From Phymorhynchus buccinoides (taxonomy: Eukaryota > Mollusca > Gastropoda > Neogastropoda > Raphitomidae), in contig CM065693.1 in NCBI GenBank assembly GCA_017654935.2, positions 13,436,326 to 13,500,325 of the forward strand: DNA of 64,000 nt, read 5' to 3'. The notes beneath the pieces were generated by a model. It searched no databases, had not been told where the DNA came from, and saw only the letters and a list, made by a program, of their open reading frames with translations. Both the position numbers and the translations under genes were made by a program. Numbering within the stretch: position 1 is the first letter of the stretch; the number at the start of each line of letters is the position of its first letter. This document shows positions 31,601 to 41,444 of this stretch, one piece after another.

Positions 31601-34600
31601 CCAGTGGCAACGAAAAAGTTGTCATTTGTCAAAATTTACCGTCTCCCTTTCCTTCCTCACCAGTCACACAAAAATCGCAAGCAAAAAAACCCAATGGGTG
31701 GCGTGTCTCTGGCTGTGACGCGCTCTCCAGGTGGGAGTAACCCGAATTTCATAGACGCCTCTGTGACTATAAAGTACCTAATAATAATAGTAATTCACAG
31801 ACTACAAGCCGCTTCGTAATGCAAGCCGCACCCCCCTACTTTTTAAAAAAGAAAAGAAAAAAAGTAACGCATGAGTCGTGTTGAAGCATAAGCCGCGGAA
31901 GCGTGGCGATGCACGATGTCCACTTCCGGTTGAGTCTAGAGTTGATCGCGGGTGCGTTGACTGCCAAAACGAAAGTGTCGGGACCGCGAAACAGATCGTC
32001 ATTTTGTGAAAAATATACTGAAATCAATGTGATGTTTTTGTCATCAACCGTGGACAAGGCCACAGATCAAAGGTCTGAATCAAGGATGCCACTGAGTTGA
32101 GCTTACTTTCACTTTCGGTAACGTTTAGGCCACGGCACTTTACTAGCCGCAGGGGTGGGGGTGTTAAAAAAAAGTTGCGGCTTATAGTCCGTGAATTATG
32201 GTATACGAAATAATAAAAGGATAAGACTAAAAGTCGAGGTGTGAAAACATTCTTTTATATATCATATTTGCAACATCAAAATACATAATCAGCACAATAA
32301 TTGTAGACATAAGTAATGACTAATTTTATCATATTATCTTAGCAGGGGATTTATTGAGTTATGGATCCCCCTTCCTGCCTTTTCCCTACTATCTTTTCCC
32401 TACTATTAAGTACTATCTTTCTGCTTTACTGGCCCATTCTCCTGCCCTTTTTTTCTAAAAATTATCACAGAGTTTCTCCAGCCAAAAACGGACATGCTGG
32501 GTTCTAACTATTTCTTAGTTAGGTGCATAATGGCAGCATGATGCATATGCGCTCATTATGACAGGAAACTGAGCAATCGATGTTATTGTTATTCCCTGGC
32601 TTAAAGACTCCAGGGATCATCCCAACAGCCGAAGCAATTGAACACTATGGTACAAATGCGCCAGCTAGGGATGAGAACATTACGTGTGTGACCGTTTTTG
32701 ATTACCCCGCTACGTGCAGCCACACTCCGACTTCGGAGGAAGAGCAATCGATGAAGAAGAAGAAGAAGTTCCCGAAGCTTCGCTCGACAAATAAAAACAA
32801 TGCAACGCTACCTGAGGTTTGCAATAGGTGACCACAGGACTATCGTCCACGCCAAAGGCCAGTTTGTGTAGGGTTGTGGCCAGTGGAGACCCAAACTCTT
32901 CCTGCAGGCGATGGGTGGGAAAGCTCTGCAGGTCACCCACTGTCTCCACACCCAGGGACTTCAGGCGCTTGCTGGTTGCCGAACCAATGCCTGGGTGATA
33001 GGGGGGAAAAGCGCACTACGTGATTAACACGATTAAATATATAGAATTTATAGCTTAGAAATACTGTACAACTGAATAATTCTTTAGGGCAACCACTGTC
33101 TCCACACTCAAAGACTTCAGTCGCTTGCCGGTTAACGAACCAATGCCTAGGTGATAGGGGGAAAAAGCGCACTACGTGATTAACATGATTAAATATGCAG
33201 GATTTACAGCTTAGAAATACTGTACAACTGAATAATTCTGCAGGTCTCTCATTGTCTCCACATCCAGACTTCAGGTGCTGTCTGGTTGCCGAATAAATGC
33301 CTAGGTGATAAGTGAGGGGGGAAAAAGCACACTACTTGATTAACATGATTAAGGATTTACAGCTTAGAAATACTCTACAAGTACAACTGAATAATTCTCC
33401 CATTGTCTCCCCACCCAGAGACTTCAGGCGCTTGCCGGTTGACGAACCAATGGCTGGGTGATAGTGAGGGGGGGAAAGCGCACTACTTGATTAACACGAT
33501 TAAATATATAGGTATTAGGGTATTAGGTACTTTATTGTCACAGAGGCGTCTCTGTGAAATTCAGGTTGCTCCCACCTGGAGAGCGCGTCGCAGCCAGAGG
33601 CGCGCCACCAACTTTTTTTTGGGGGGGCATGCTATTTTTGTGTGACTGATGAGGAAGGAAAGGGAGGGGGGGGGGGGTAAATTTTGACCATTGACCAAAT
33701 GACAACTTTTTCGTTGCCACTGGGTTTAACGTGCGCTAAGTGCATGGGCACACAGGACCTCAGTTTATCATCTCATCCGAAAGACTCCACGTTCAGACCG
33801 TAAGGCCTAGCGCAAAGTGAGAGGAAAAATCCCCTGTACCCAGGTTCGAACACAGGTTTACTTGACACGAAGCGAACGCGTTACCACTGTGCCACTCTAC
33901 ACTGCAAATTATAGGACTTAACCTTTAGCACACTGCATTTTTGCTGACGTTCCGTACTCTGCCACTGCATTCTTTTTGAGGCGGTGGAAAAACGCTTACA
34001 CCCACTTGATTAAAAATGCTCTAATTTTCTCTGTGTGTTGTGTGCAGACTTGATTATTGGAATACTAATAAAGAGAGATGATTGAGGAAAGTTTTGATAT
34101 GATGTATTTTGTTGTCTGTGTATATTTTGTTGTTAAAAAAAAAAAAAGCGAAAGTGTTGACTTACTGTTTCGGCACGGTCGGAATGAGAGTCTTTTTGTA
34201 ATCTATATATAAGGCGCACCCCCCAAATTTTGGATTTTGCTATTTTATATTCTTACTATTTTATTAGTCATATTATAAGGCACAGGGGTCTGAGTCTGGG
34301 GAAAAAAAGTATTGCCTTATAGTCCCAAAAATACGGTACCTTACTGATAATTACCAGTTAATGCGATCACTGCTGTCATATTACGTCACATCATGTCATG
34401 TCAAGTGCCACATCTCACCGGGGATGTGATGGGCGCTGGGCAGACCGCGGACGAGCGACAGAGCGCGGCAGGGATAACACTACCATATCATGTCATGTCA
34501 AGTGCCACATCTCACCGGGAATGTGACGGGCGCTGGGCAGACCGCGGACGAGCGACAGAGCGCGGCAGGGATAACACTACCATATCATGTCATGTCATGT

Positions 34601-37600
34601 CACCTGTGCCACATCTCACCGGGGATGTGATGGGCGCTGGGCAGACCGCGGACGAGCGACAGAGCGCGGCAGGGATAACACTACCATATCATGTCATGTC
34701 ATGTCATGTCACCTGTGCCACATCTCACTGGGGATGTGACGGACGCTGGGCAGACCGCGGACGAGCGACAGAGCGCGGCAGGGATAACACTACCATATCA
34801 TGTCATGTCATTCCCCCCGTGGGGATACCGGAGAGTCTTTTGTATAAATAGTTCCCCCACCTTCTGGAAGTTGTGCTTGTAACTTCCTCTAATCTGTCAC
34901 TCTTTGATTCTGCCTTTTCCCTTTGCTTGCTGTCATCTACTATCTGTCTGCCTTACACCGGTCCATTCTCCTGCCTTTTTTCACAAAACACTTTTAAAAA
35001 ACATTTCCTCCAGCCGAAGTCGGACATGCTGGGCCTAACTACTTCTTAGTTAGGCGCATAACGGGCAGCGCATGATGCATCTGCATTCATAATTGACAGG
35101 AAACTGTCTGAGCGATCAAAGAAGAAGAATATCATGTCATGTCATGTCACCTGTGCCACATCTCACCAGGGATGCGACGAACACTGGCTAGCCCTGCCAA
35201 AAAGTGACAGAGCGTAGCAGGGGTAACACTACCATATCATGTCATGTCATGTCACCTGTGCCACATCTCACTGGGGATGTGACGGACGCTGGGCAGTCCA
35301 CTGACGAGCGACAGAGCGTGGCAGGGTAACACTACCATATCATATCATGTCATGCCATGTGCCACATCTCACCAGGGATGTGACGGATGCTGGGCAGCCC
35401 GCGGACGAGCGACAGAGCGTGGCAGGGGAACACAGTGGTCTGCTGGCTGGGCTTGTGGCAGCTCCCGCCCAGCTTGGCCAGCAGCTTGTTGTGAGCGATG
35501 CCCGCGCAGCACGTGATGCCCAGCTCAGCGCGCAGAGCCGACCGGAGGTCTGCCGCGATCTGCGAGCCAACCGCCAGCCGACGGTGACATGAGCAGGGCT
35601 TGGGTGGTTTCCATGGTTCTGATGTATCACATCACAAAAGGCTGTAGGCTATAGCACTTTCCCGAAACTCGATCAATTAGCGTTATCTGCCCCTGCTCTG
35701 GTGTGTCGCAGGTGAGTTCCGGCAAAGTACTTGTTAAAGTGCACAAACAACCCATGGAAAACTCGCAAACCATGACGGATTACGAGCTAGCGAGCTACAG
35801 CGGCTCCTCTTTCTCTTTACTGTCATTGTGTGTGTGTGTGTGTGTGCGTTGCGTGTGTGCGTGCGTGCGTGCGCGCGCGTGTGCGTGTGCGTGTGTGTGT
35901 GTCACTGTGTTTGTGTGACCGGAACTCACTAGGGCATGCAAGGGACATCACTCATCCAAATTTTCTTACTTGGTTGTAGGATAGGGCTATAAGCCTGGGC
36001 CTGTATTCATGTTACTTGTTAGCATGATGCTAACTTAGAAGCTCTTCCAATGTCCTATAGGATTTAATAGGACTTTTGGAAGAGCTTCTAAGTTAGCATG
36101 ATACTAAGTCTCATGCTATCTCAACGTGAATACAGGCCCTGGTCGGAAACTATTTGGTCTGTTGTTGTTGTTCTTCTTCTTAGGTTGTCAAGTAACGGTT
36201 ACAAGAAACAAAGTGGAATAGCATGTTTGTTGAAGAGTGCTAAACATACCAGGTACTGCATCAGTGCATGTAATTAGCGCTGCAAAGCTACTGACAATAA
36301 ACATTGTTATCCTTGTTGTAGGTTAACAATTCCTTTTTTACTTTTACATGCTTTTAATTTGCTAAGTTTTACTTATTAAAGATTATGGAGTTAACATCGA
36401 ATCTTGTTTTGGAGAAACCTTAAACTTTCCACCAAACGCTATTAAAACTCACTCATAAGTTAATAAGTAAATTCATTGACAAGCAAACTTACAAACCAAC
36501 AGGCAAATCATTACCTCTTTAGTGAAAGTAAATAAAGAGAGATAAAGTAGGATTTAAACAAAAAATGCACACTTCAATCTGAAAACAGACTAGATTATAG
36601 GACTCTAAACAGTTGACTTAAAGCCACAACAGGAGTATACAAGGAGAGTGGCTCGAGGCGCGCTTAGCATTTGAACCACTACAGGCCACAGAAGCGGGTT
36701 TCCCCCTACTTTCCCCCTATTGTGTGAGGGAGAAGGCTTCGCGCGCCGCGTCAGATGTGTCGGACAAGCGTTACCCAATTCTATGGATCGGTTGATAGGC
36801 CTTTAAAGCAGCAGCAATACCTGACAACTATTAACCAAAATCTACCCCAACAGACCTGGAGGAGAGAAAACATGGCCGTGGACCTCGGTTTTTGCGGTGC
36901 CCCCTCGAATCCTCTGGTCCACCATTTCTGTGACGTCCAGAAAGTTTTCGTCGAACCCCAGACGCTCCACACTAGGCGTGTATTTCATCAAGAATTCTGT
37001 CGACAGATAGACAAACCCTGGTATTGCACTATCTCCAGGACTGACCCACTATACATAGATGTCCCATATATGCGTGTGCGTGCGTGTGCGTGTGCGTGTG
37101 CGTGTGTGTGTGCGTGTGTGCGTGCGTGCGTGTGTGTTAAAGAGAGAGAGAGAGAGTTGCTTTGCATGTGCGCTGTTGGTGGTTGGTGTCACTCTTGAAT
37201 CTTGTTTTTTGTTATCTGTTGATGAATAATTGATTGTAAAGCGCTTTGGGCTCATCTGAGGTCAAGCGCTATATAAATGTACTGTTATTATTATTATTAT
37301 TATATATATATATCTGTCCCAGGTCGGAGGACGTTAAACTTCTCTTTTCCTGAGCCAAGCTAGCAAAATTGATAACCCCAAGAAATCTATCAACAGTAGT
37401 ACTCACAAACGTTTGTGTTAGAAAAAGTAAATAAACTATTCTGGCAATGTGATGACACCACATCTGACCAAGTATTCATTTACAAAAACAGACCACACAA
37501 CAAAAATTAAAGAAAAACAAATGGTAATCTAATGTGTAATGTGCATGGTTTGTTGTTTGTGGTGAGCAAGTGAACGGCTTTTTGTGTGAGCTCATGTGGG

Positions 37601-40600
37601 TGCCTGGAAAATGTTTGATACACTTCAGGCTCTAGCGAGGTAAATCAATTTATAATTTACAGAGCGTTTTGAGCAGTTGGTTGAGTGGTCAGAGAACTGA
37701 AGTTTGACAGTACAGTGGAACCTCCTTTATAAGACCTTCAAAAATCATCATGAAAATACATGTATACAACACACACCTGATATTTTGTAGGACATGTCCC
37801 TGTACTTGGTGAGGTCCTCTCCGCTGACCAGCACCAGGTGTGGGCACTTCTTCCTGGCCTCGCTGACCGCCATCAGCTTGGTGACCCCCAGCTCCCTGGC
37901 CACGTAGTTACAGGTCACCACCAGGTACTTCTGCTGAACGCCTGTGGTGTAGGACCATTGTATTTATACATGTGCAGCGCCTTGGCTTAACTCATTCAAG
38001 TCGTTCCACCCATACATGGCCGGAATTAATATATAGCTGTCAATTTGATGAATTTGTTTCAAGGGAAGTAAATATGTGTGCACACCACACTTTGGTCACT
38101 TCAAAACTCGCTTCGCTCCCTTAGACCACACTGTTGTCTCTTGTAGTGGTTTGAAGTGGGGAAATTAATTGCTGTAGAGATTTTTTTCTATATAAAGTCT
38201 ATATAAAAACGTTTGATCAACCGCTTCCCTATGTCTAAACCTGAAGTAAAAACCTGTAATCTTCTTTCATTTCTCCTTTTGTTTATGTCTGTTTTGTTTG
38301 TGTGTATGGCTGGGGTGATTTTTGAGGTTTTTTAATCATTCAAACTCATTGCGATGCGAATGAGTTAAAGGCTGTGTCAGACCAATTGACATAGGCTAGA
38401 GCACCAAGGCTACATCAAAATGGTGCTATGCTCTGCATAGTTATGCGGGGATTGTCTTTAGCCATGACAAGCTCCTAGCAGAACATCATAAGTCTCCAAA
38501 ATCCTCCGAAGTCGGAGTGTGGCTGCCCATGTGGCAGGGTAATCAAAAACGGTCACACACGTAATGCTCTCATCCCTAGCTGGTGCATTTGTACCATAGT
38601 GTTCAAGTGCTTCGTCTTTTGGGATGATCCCTGGAGTCTTTAAGCCAGGGTACAACAACAACTGGTGGTGTCCTGACCGTCACCATCCAAACCATGAATA
38701 CATGCTGTAGGAGTAATGCTACAAGAAGTGCGCATAAGATGGTACAGGGAAAAAGAAACACCCCAAGAGTAATGTAGGTTCACCCACCTAAAGGGACGTC
38801 TCTGAGAGCTGGGTTGTGGATCATCTCCACTTGAGCGTAAAAACAATCCACGTCAATGTGAACGATGGTCCGAGGATGATCGCACCTCGATGGAACAGAT
38901 ACTGCAATTCAAACAAATTACTACATTTATTTCATTATCTATAACAAAAAACCTTCTTGAGCGCATATTCTTAGACAGCTGGAGAGAATTGCCCAGGACA
39001 GAAGCAGCTGGAGGGGTCTTGTTGGCGGCCTATGCCCTGGGAGGGGTGATAGGAAAAAGTAGTAGTAAGTATATTCTTAGAGCCCTACAATTTCACTAAA
39101 ACATGTTAAAAATAAACCTTCACATACATGCTCAGACATACTGTCACGCCTCCTCCCCGCCACCTCCCCATACTCATATTTTCGCATGCACACACAAGGT
39201 TTTTGTTGATTTTACAAGAGACAGATAAAGCCAAAATAAGATTCAAAAATTTTAACAATTTGCACATAACTAATATTTTACGAGTAACAAGGACACACAA
39301 ACACATAAATGCATTACATACACACACATATGAGAGAGAGGGAGGGGGGAGAGGGGGAGAGACAGCGACATAGATATATAATACAGAGAGAGATGCATAC
39401 TCTCAATTTTTCACCATGACACATCAAACACTCAAAAGTAAAAGCAACAAAGTGCTTTAGAATATCTTCAGTTTACTAGAAATGACACTATTTTTCACAT
39501 AAGATAAACACAAACAATTGAACTTGTTTCCAAAACAGCTATTACTATTAGTATTACAACTACTGTATTTTATGGACTATATAAGGTGATACTTTTTTTC
39601 CCCAGACTGAGAGTGAGACCCCTGAGCCTTATAATGTGACAAACAACACAGTAAGTAAGAAAGTTCACTACTCATGTGGCGGTGCCATAGCCGATGAGGT
39701 TTATCCGAGGCGTGGTTACTGCTGCACATATCTGTATTTTTAAAAATAGATCGGGACTGTACTGGATAAGCACTGCCTCTGGGTATTGCCTCCAGTATTG
39801 TTCCCACCATCTTTATATTTACAAATGCCCCACATGGCCGAAAGGCCGAAGAGGGCGTAAAACCCTATTTTCATCAGTAAGTAAGAAAGTATGATGAACA
39901 AAAAACAACTGAACACCCACATTGTTGCTGGTACATGTAATATATTTAGGAACTTTACATCCCTTTGGGCCAAACAAAAAAAATATGTCTGTTTCCGGTA
40001 ACCCGACCGAGCCTAGTTTTTGCTGCCGACCCTAATTTATTTTTTGGACGAGTTTCCAAAAAAAAGAAAAAGAAGCAATTTGAGCAGACGACGCAAGGGA
40101 AACAACCATTGCACTCTCACTCGGCGTAGTCAAGGACCGTTACTCGCGCAGAATTTCATGATCAACATCCGCCAACACAATGGCGGGCGCAAGGCACGCG
40201 ATTGCCATTTCTATGTCTAAATGCGATCATGCGGACGCAGTCAAAATCGTCGCTCGTTCAAATCGGTCGCCCGCTACTATGAGAGTGTGTATTTGCGACA
40301 TTGAGCATGAACTACAAATTTCACTTTTTTCCTTAAATTATGAAATATGAACGATTGGAGTACGGAAAAATGGTTCAAGTAAAGAAAGAGTGAAATTTGT
40401 CGTTCATGCTCAATGTCGCAAATACACACTCTCATAGTAGCGGGTGACCGATTTGAACAAGCAACGATTTTGACTGCGACAACATGTTTCAGCAAATACG
40501 GCAAAAATCTTGCACCACGAAGGAAAAAAAAAAAAATTTCAAAGCCTACCTACCTATCCTATTTTTTGGGCCACGTTTCCGGAAACAGACACATTTTTTT

Positions 40601-41081
40601 GTTTGGCCTAATGTCAAACCCAATCATGGACTAAATTAAAATAGGCTGTGTGTGCCACACTCAGGGTTAAATCTTATGAAGACAGTTAACTAAAATGGCG
40701 GGGAAAAAAGAAGAAAAAAAGGGGGGAAAATTCACTCTAGCTCACACATAAGTTACACGTTCAAGTTAAATCTCAGGAAAAACAACAACAGTTTTACATA
40801 AGTAAGAAAGTATGGTAGCAAAATATGAATTTTGTGTGAAATTTTGGGGGTGCACCAAGCTCTTCATCCATATCTGAATGTGCTTTATAGTCCATAAAAT
40901 ATGGTACATATCTACACTCATTGCCCGGACCTGATGAAGACTGTTGCGGATGCTGTGACCAGCAGACATCTTTCTGTGTGCTGTCCGCTATGGAGTCCAG
41001 TATTCCCACAGGCCTTGACCACTGGTCATCTTCATCATTGTCGTTATCTTCAAACATGTATTGTTCAAGCTCTTCATCCAT
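26743..41081 (-). CDS. POLI: DNA polymerase iota, 9-exon gene
   Basis: Nine minus-strand exons (41081-40931, 38901-38788, 37941-37777, 36996-36856, 35618-35373, 32990-32812, 30471-30380, 29085-28949, 28610-26743) total 3093 nt, about 1030 residues. All introns are GT/AG with matching phases. Y-family hallmarks are present: catalytic [10 protein letters not shown] (Asp at about residue 67), [19 protein letters not shown] with the Asp-Glu pair at about 159-160, [13 protein letters not shown], the helix-hairpin-helix [14 protein letters not shown], and little-finger blocks [13 protein letters not shown] and ESRQC. The tail holds two ubiquitin-binding motifs, LPADIQQEI and LPPDIQREV, as in vertebrate Pol iota. 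It inserts opposite damaged bases in nuclear translesion synthesis and binds ubiquitinated PCNA. It is longer than the 740-residue human enzyme because the tail is expanded by heptad repeats. Several exons have tandem copies of their splice junctions. Confidence 0.93.
28030..28310 (-). repeat. Degenerate 21-bp coding repeat (heptad A-E-T-A-T-D-K) in POLI exon 9
   Basis: About 12 units code for ETATDKA-like heptads (variants with G, N, S, Q), adding about 95 residues that vertebrate Pol iota lacks. The frame is preserved in every unit, which argues that this is still coding. The Cys-rich frame on the opposite strand is a shadow. Confidence 0.85.
28949..29085 (-). CDS. POLI: POLI exon 8
   Basis: Acceptor ..tttcag|AGCGCAG, donor TTCTG|GTGAGA. 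It encodes [20 protein letters not shown].. and [11 protein letters not shown], little-finger strands conserved with human Pol iota (GRKPHTVRLIIRR, GRESRQCPIP). Confidence 0.92.
29123..29700. mobile_element. Long family Z MITE
   Basis: Starts 'ccgtaattttcggactta' and ends 'gatgtgaaaaaaatatgg', flanked by TA. The interior repeats 'cttataaacgaaggcgc' words. It lies in POLI intron 7. Confidence 0.65.
29701..30379. other. POLI intron 7, no gene seen
   Basis: Unique-looking AT-rich sequence with a CAACT pentamer run (30270-30295) and a G-run (30324-30333). Confidence 0.5.
30380..30471 (-). CDS. POLI: POLI exon 7
   Basis: Acceptor ..cttcaccag|ATGCTG, donor CCAAG|GTAACC. It encodes [20 protein letters not shown].., matching the human EEDSFKKCSSEVEAK segment. 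The internal ATG is not a start. Twelve copies of its acceptor and first bases lie just upstream on the minus strand. Confidence 0.92.
30472..31410 (-). repeat. 76-bp splice-acceptor array of POLI exon 7, 12 copies
   Basis: Each unit has, on the minus strand, ctcttcaccag (or ctctgcaccag) followed by gtgctgagcatcgaggac, so the acceptor and first 17 or so bases of exon 7, then about 45 bp of intron-like spacer containing 'actttcagttaacatgg'. Copies start near 30531, 30610, 30688, 30765, 30836, 30911, 30988, 31066, 31140, 31217, 31291 and 31368. AG dinucleotides are kept in all. Confidence 0.9.
31433..31788 (+). mobile_element. tRNA-headed SINE, complete copy
   Basis: The head has a pol III A box (gtggcacagtggtagcgc) and a B box (gagttcaaacc) at normal spacing. 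The body follows with 'tctttcggacgagacgata' and 'aaaccgaggtccc', and a 3' part 'ctccaggtgggagtaac' with an (ATA)n tail. A second copy, inverted, is at 33520-33905. Confidence 0.85.
31789..32203. mobile_element. Family Z-like MITE
   Basis: Ends 'aattcacagactacaagccgc' (first 20 bases compared) and 'gcggcttatagtccgtgaat' are inverted. Sits directly against the SINE tail. Confidence 0.65.
32370..32775 (+). mobile_element. Family C repeat, split by a family B insertion
   Basis: 32370-32582 and 32742-32775 together make one family C copy with a GAAGAAGAAG tail. The family B element at 32583-32741 splits it. Confidence 0.7.
32583..32741 (-). mobile_element. Family B SINE with 12-bp target duplication
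   Basis: Flanked by gagcaatcgatg at 32571-32582 and 32742-32753. This fixes the length of family B at about 160 bp for this copy and shows that it moved after family C. Confidence 0.75.
32812..32990 (-). CDS. POLI: POLI exon 6 (helix-hairpin-helix)
   Basis: Acceptor ..tatcacccag|GCATTGG, donor CCTCAG|GTAGCG. It encodes [20 protein letters not shown].. and [13 protein letters not shown].., matching the thumb HhH region of Pol iota (GIGYKTAKCLEALG, KLSFGEDNSPV). Confidence 0.93.
32991..33510 (-). repeat. 154-bp tandem copies of POLI exon 6 5' end and acceptor, three extra copies
   Basis: Acceptor boundaries at about 33146, 33300 and 33453 follow the real one at 32990/32991 with a period of 153-156 bp. 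Each copy holds about 60-65 bp of exon-like sequence (tccacacccagagacttcag, ggttgacgaaccaatg) plus intron sequence such as 'cagcttagaaatactgtaca'. Point changes and small deletions break the frame in the copies. Confidence 0.9.
33520..33905 (-). mobile_element. tRNA-headed SINE, inverted copy
   Basis: Read on the minus strand it has the same A box, B box (ggttcgaacac region at 33843) and body as 31433-31788. A C/G-run insertion lies near 33667. Confidence 0.82.
34197..34336. mobile_element. Family Z MITE, left-truncated
   Basis: Contains 'ataaggcgcaccccccaaat' and ends 'cccaaaaatacgg' followed by TA. Confidence 0.65.
34393..35372 (-). repeat. Splice-donor array of POLI exon 5, six extra copies
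   Basis: The unit (about 102-110 bp) carries, on the minus strand, the last 60 or so bases of exon 5 (ctgtcgctcgtccgcggtct, cccagcgcccgtcacatc) followed by the donor ccg|gtgagatgtgg and 'cacttgacatgacatgatat'. Donor boundaries are near 34419, 34514, 34620, 34729, 35169 and 35271, against the real one at 35373. A family C repeat (34811-35128) interrupts the array. Confidence 0.9.
34811..35128 (+). mobile_element. Family C repeat inserted in the POLI donor array
   Basis: Begins 'ccccgtggggataccggaga' and ends with GAAGAAGAAT. The flanks are the 'atcatgtcatgtcat' motif of the array on both sides, which fits a target duplication but is not proof, because the array is itself repetitive. Confidence 0.75.
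35373..35618 (-). CDS. POLI: POLI exon 5
   Basis: Acceptor ..gatacatcag|AACCATGG and donor CCCTG|GTGAGA fit the phases of both neighbours. It encodes [20 protein letters not shown].., [18 protein letters not shown].. and SIRHIP, equal to human LLVGSQIAAEMRE, GCAGVASNKLLAKL and IKEIPG. The first 12 or so residues are poorly conserved, so the acceptor choice is the least certain in the gene. Confidence 0.9.
35640..35998. other. POLI intron 4 with GT microsatellite (35825-35910)
   Basis: (GT)n with GC steps in the centre; otherwise unique sequence. Confidence 0.6.
35999..36139. mobile_element. Foldback MITE
   Basis: The arms 'gggcctgtattcatgttac'.. and ..'aacgtgaatacaggccc' are inverted, with a second inner pair 'agcatgatgctaacttagaa' / 'ttctaagttagcatgat' around a 30-bp centre. 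About 141 bp, no frame. Confidence 0.75.
36140..36855. other. POLI intron 4, no element recognised
   Basis: AT-rich unique sequence; no coding signal before the donor of exon 4. Confidence 0.5.
36856..36996 (-). CDS. POLI: POLI exon 4 (second catalytic acidic pair)
   Basis: Acceptor ..ctgtcgacag|AATTC, donor CTCCAG|GTCTGT. It encodes [20 protein letters not shown] and [14 protein letters not shown] holds the catalytic Asp-Glu pair (human Asp126/Glu127). Confidence 0.93.
37075..37160. repeat. GT microsatellite followed by GA run
   Basis: (GT)n with GC steps (37075-37138) and (GA)n (37141-37156). Confidence 0.85.
37195..37305 (+). mobile_element. 3' end of an L2-like LINE
   Basis: 'gattgtaaagcgctttggg' and 'caagcgctatataaatgt' followed by a (TTA)n tail at 37284-37303. 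Confidence 0.7.
37713..37752. mobile_element. Family T1 MITE, left end only
   Basis: 'cagtggaacctcctttataa' follows TA and the match stops after 'caaaaatcatc', 25 bp short of the POLI exon 3 donor. Confidence 0.65.
37777..37941 (-). CDS. POLI: POLI exon 3
   Basis: Acceptor ..acaccacag|GCGTTCAG, donor ATCAG|GTGTGT. It encodes [20 protein letters not shown].., [20 protein letters not shown], nearly identical to the human fingers region. The QQK/NY residues contact the incoming nucleotide in this family. Confidence 0.95.
38366..38663 (+). mobile_element. Family B SINE, longest copy
   Basis: Runs from 'ggctgtgtcagaccaattga' to 'gccagggtacaacaacaact', showing the ACAACAACA tail that defines the 3' end. 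Confidence 0.72.
38788..38901 (-). CDS. POLI: POLI exon 2 (first catalytic motif)
   Basis: Acceptor ..gaattgcag|TATCTG, donor CCTTTAG|GTGGGT. It encodes [20 protein letters not shown]: the metal-binding DxD ([12 protein letters not shown]) at the N-terminus of the palm. Confidence 0.95.
39345..39395. repeat. GA-rich simple repeat
   Basis: 'gagagagagggagggggg' run inside POLI intron 1. Confidence 0.7.
39561..39655. mobile_element. Family Z MITE fragment
   Basis: 'actgtattttatggactata' followed by 'agtgagacccctgagcctta' resembles the end of the copies at 12527 and 34197. Confidence 0.55.
39670..39865 (+). mobile_element. SINE family D, full-length copy
   Basis: 5' 'gcggtgccatagccgatgag' contains an A-box-like tagccgatgagg. 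The body has 'tattgcctccagtattgttc' and the 3' end 'gaagagggcgtaaaac'. Other copies are at 43044, 43473 and 63899, with truncated tails at 42, 15943 and 44068. Confidence 0.7.
39970..40608. mobile_element. Long foldback element, about 640 bp
   Basis: Outer arms 'ggccaaacaaaaaaaatatg' / 'cacatttttttgtttggcc' with 'tctgtttccgg' / 'ccggaaacaga'. The inner arms, from 'tatgagagtgtgtatttgcg' (40278) to its inverted copy ending at 40437, are nearly perfect over about 48 bp. No transposase frame. Confidence 0.78.
40800..40912. mobile_element. Family Z-like MITE fragment next to POLI exon 1
   Basis: Ends 'tttatagtccataaaatatg' followed by gta. It contains a 22-bp copy of the POLI exon 1 boundary (40858-40879). 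Confidence 0.5.
40931..41081 (-). CDS. POLI: POLI exon 1 (first coding exon)
   Basis: The ATG at 41081 begins [20 protein letters not shown], an acidic N-terminus like that of human Pol iota. Donor TCATCAG|GTCCGG gives phase 1, as exon 2 needs. The ATG is preceded by 'ttactcttcagatatgg', which looks like an acceptor, so a 5' UTR exon probably lies upstream. Confidence 0.8.
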
Positions 41082-41444
41082 ATCTGAAGAGTAAAAACAA
41101 ATAAAAAGAGAGGCAGTGAATCATTTAAATATAATCTGTGCAAATACTTCATAAAGATTGATCCATAGACTGATAGAGTTGTAAACTTTTTTTTAGATCT
41201 AAAGTACACTTGGCTTTGGTTGGCTTTGATGAATGATTGCATTGTTTGGATAAACAAAAATAAATACCATAAATGCATTGAAAGGCTGAATTTTCTGGAT
41301 TACTATTTTTTTTATATATAGATAAAACGATGCTCAGAAAAATGGTTTGCTAGAACGTAGCTTTGAGTTGCGTCGAAAGTGAAAATGACGACATAGAACT
41401 GGATTGCGAAAGTAAAACAACGTTTTTTCAGGGTCCAACTAAAA

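Noticed and set aside
30472..35372. Possible CRISPR-like arrays (regular repeats with spacers)
   Set aside because: The spacers are as repetitive as the repeats and units contain exon edges; eukaryotic gene context; no cas genes.
35340..35630. 96-residue minus-strand frame over POLI exon 5
   Set aside because: Wrong frame; the conserved Pol iota sequence is in the neighbouring frame of the same strand.
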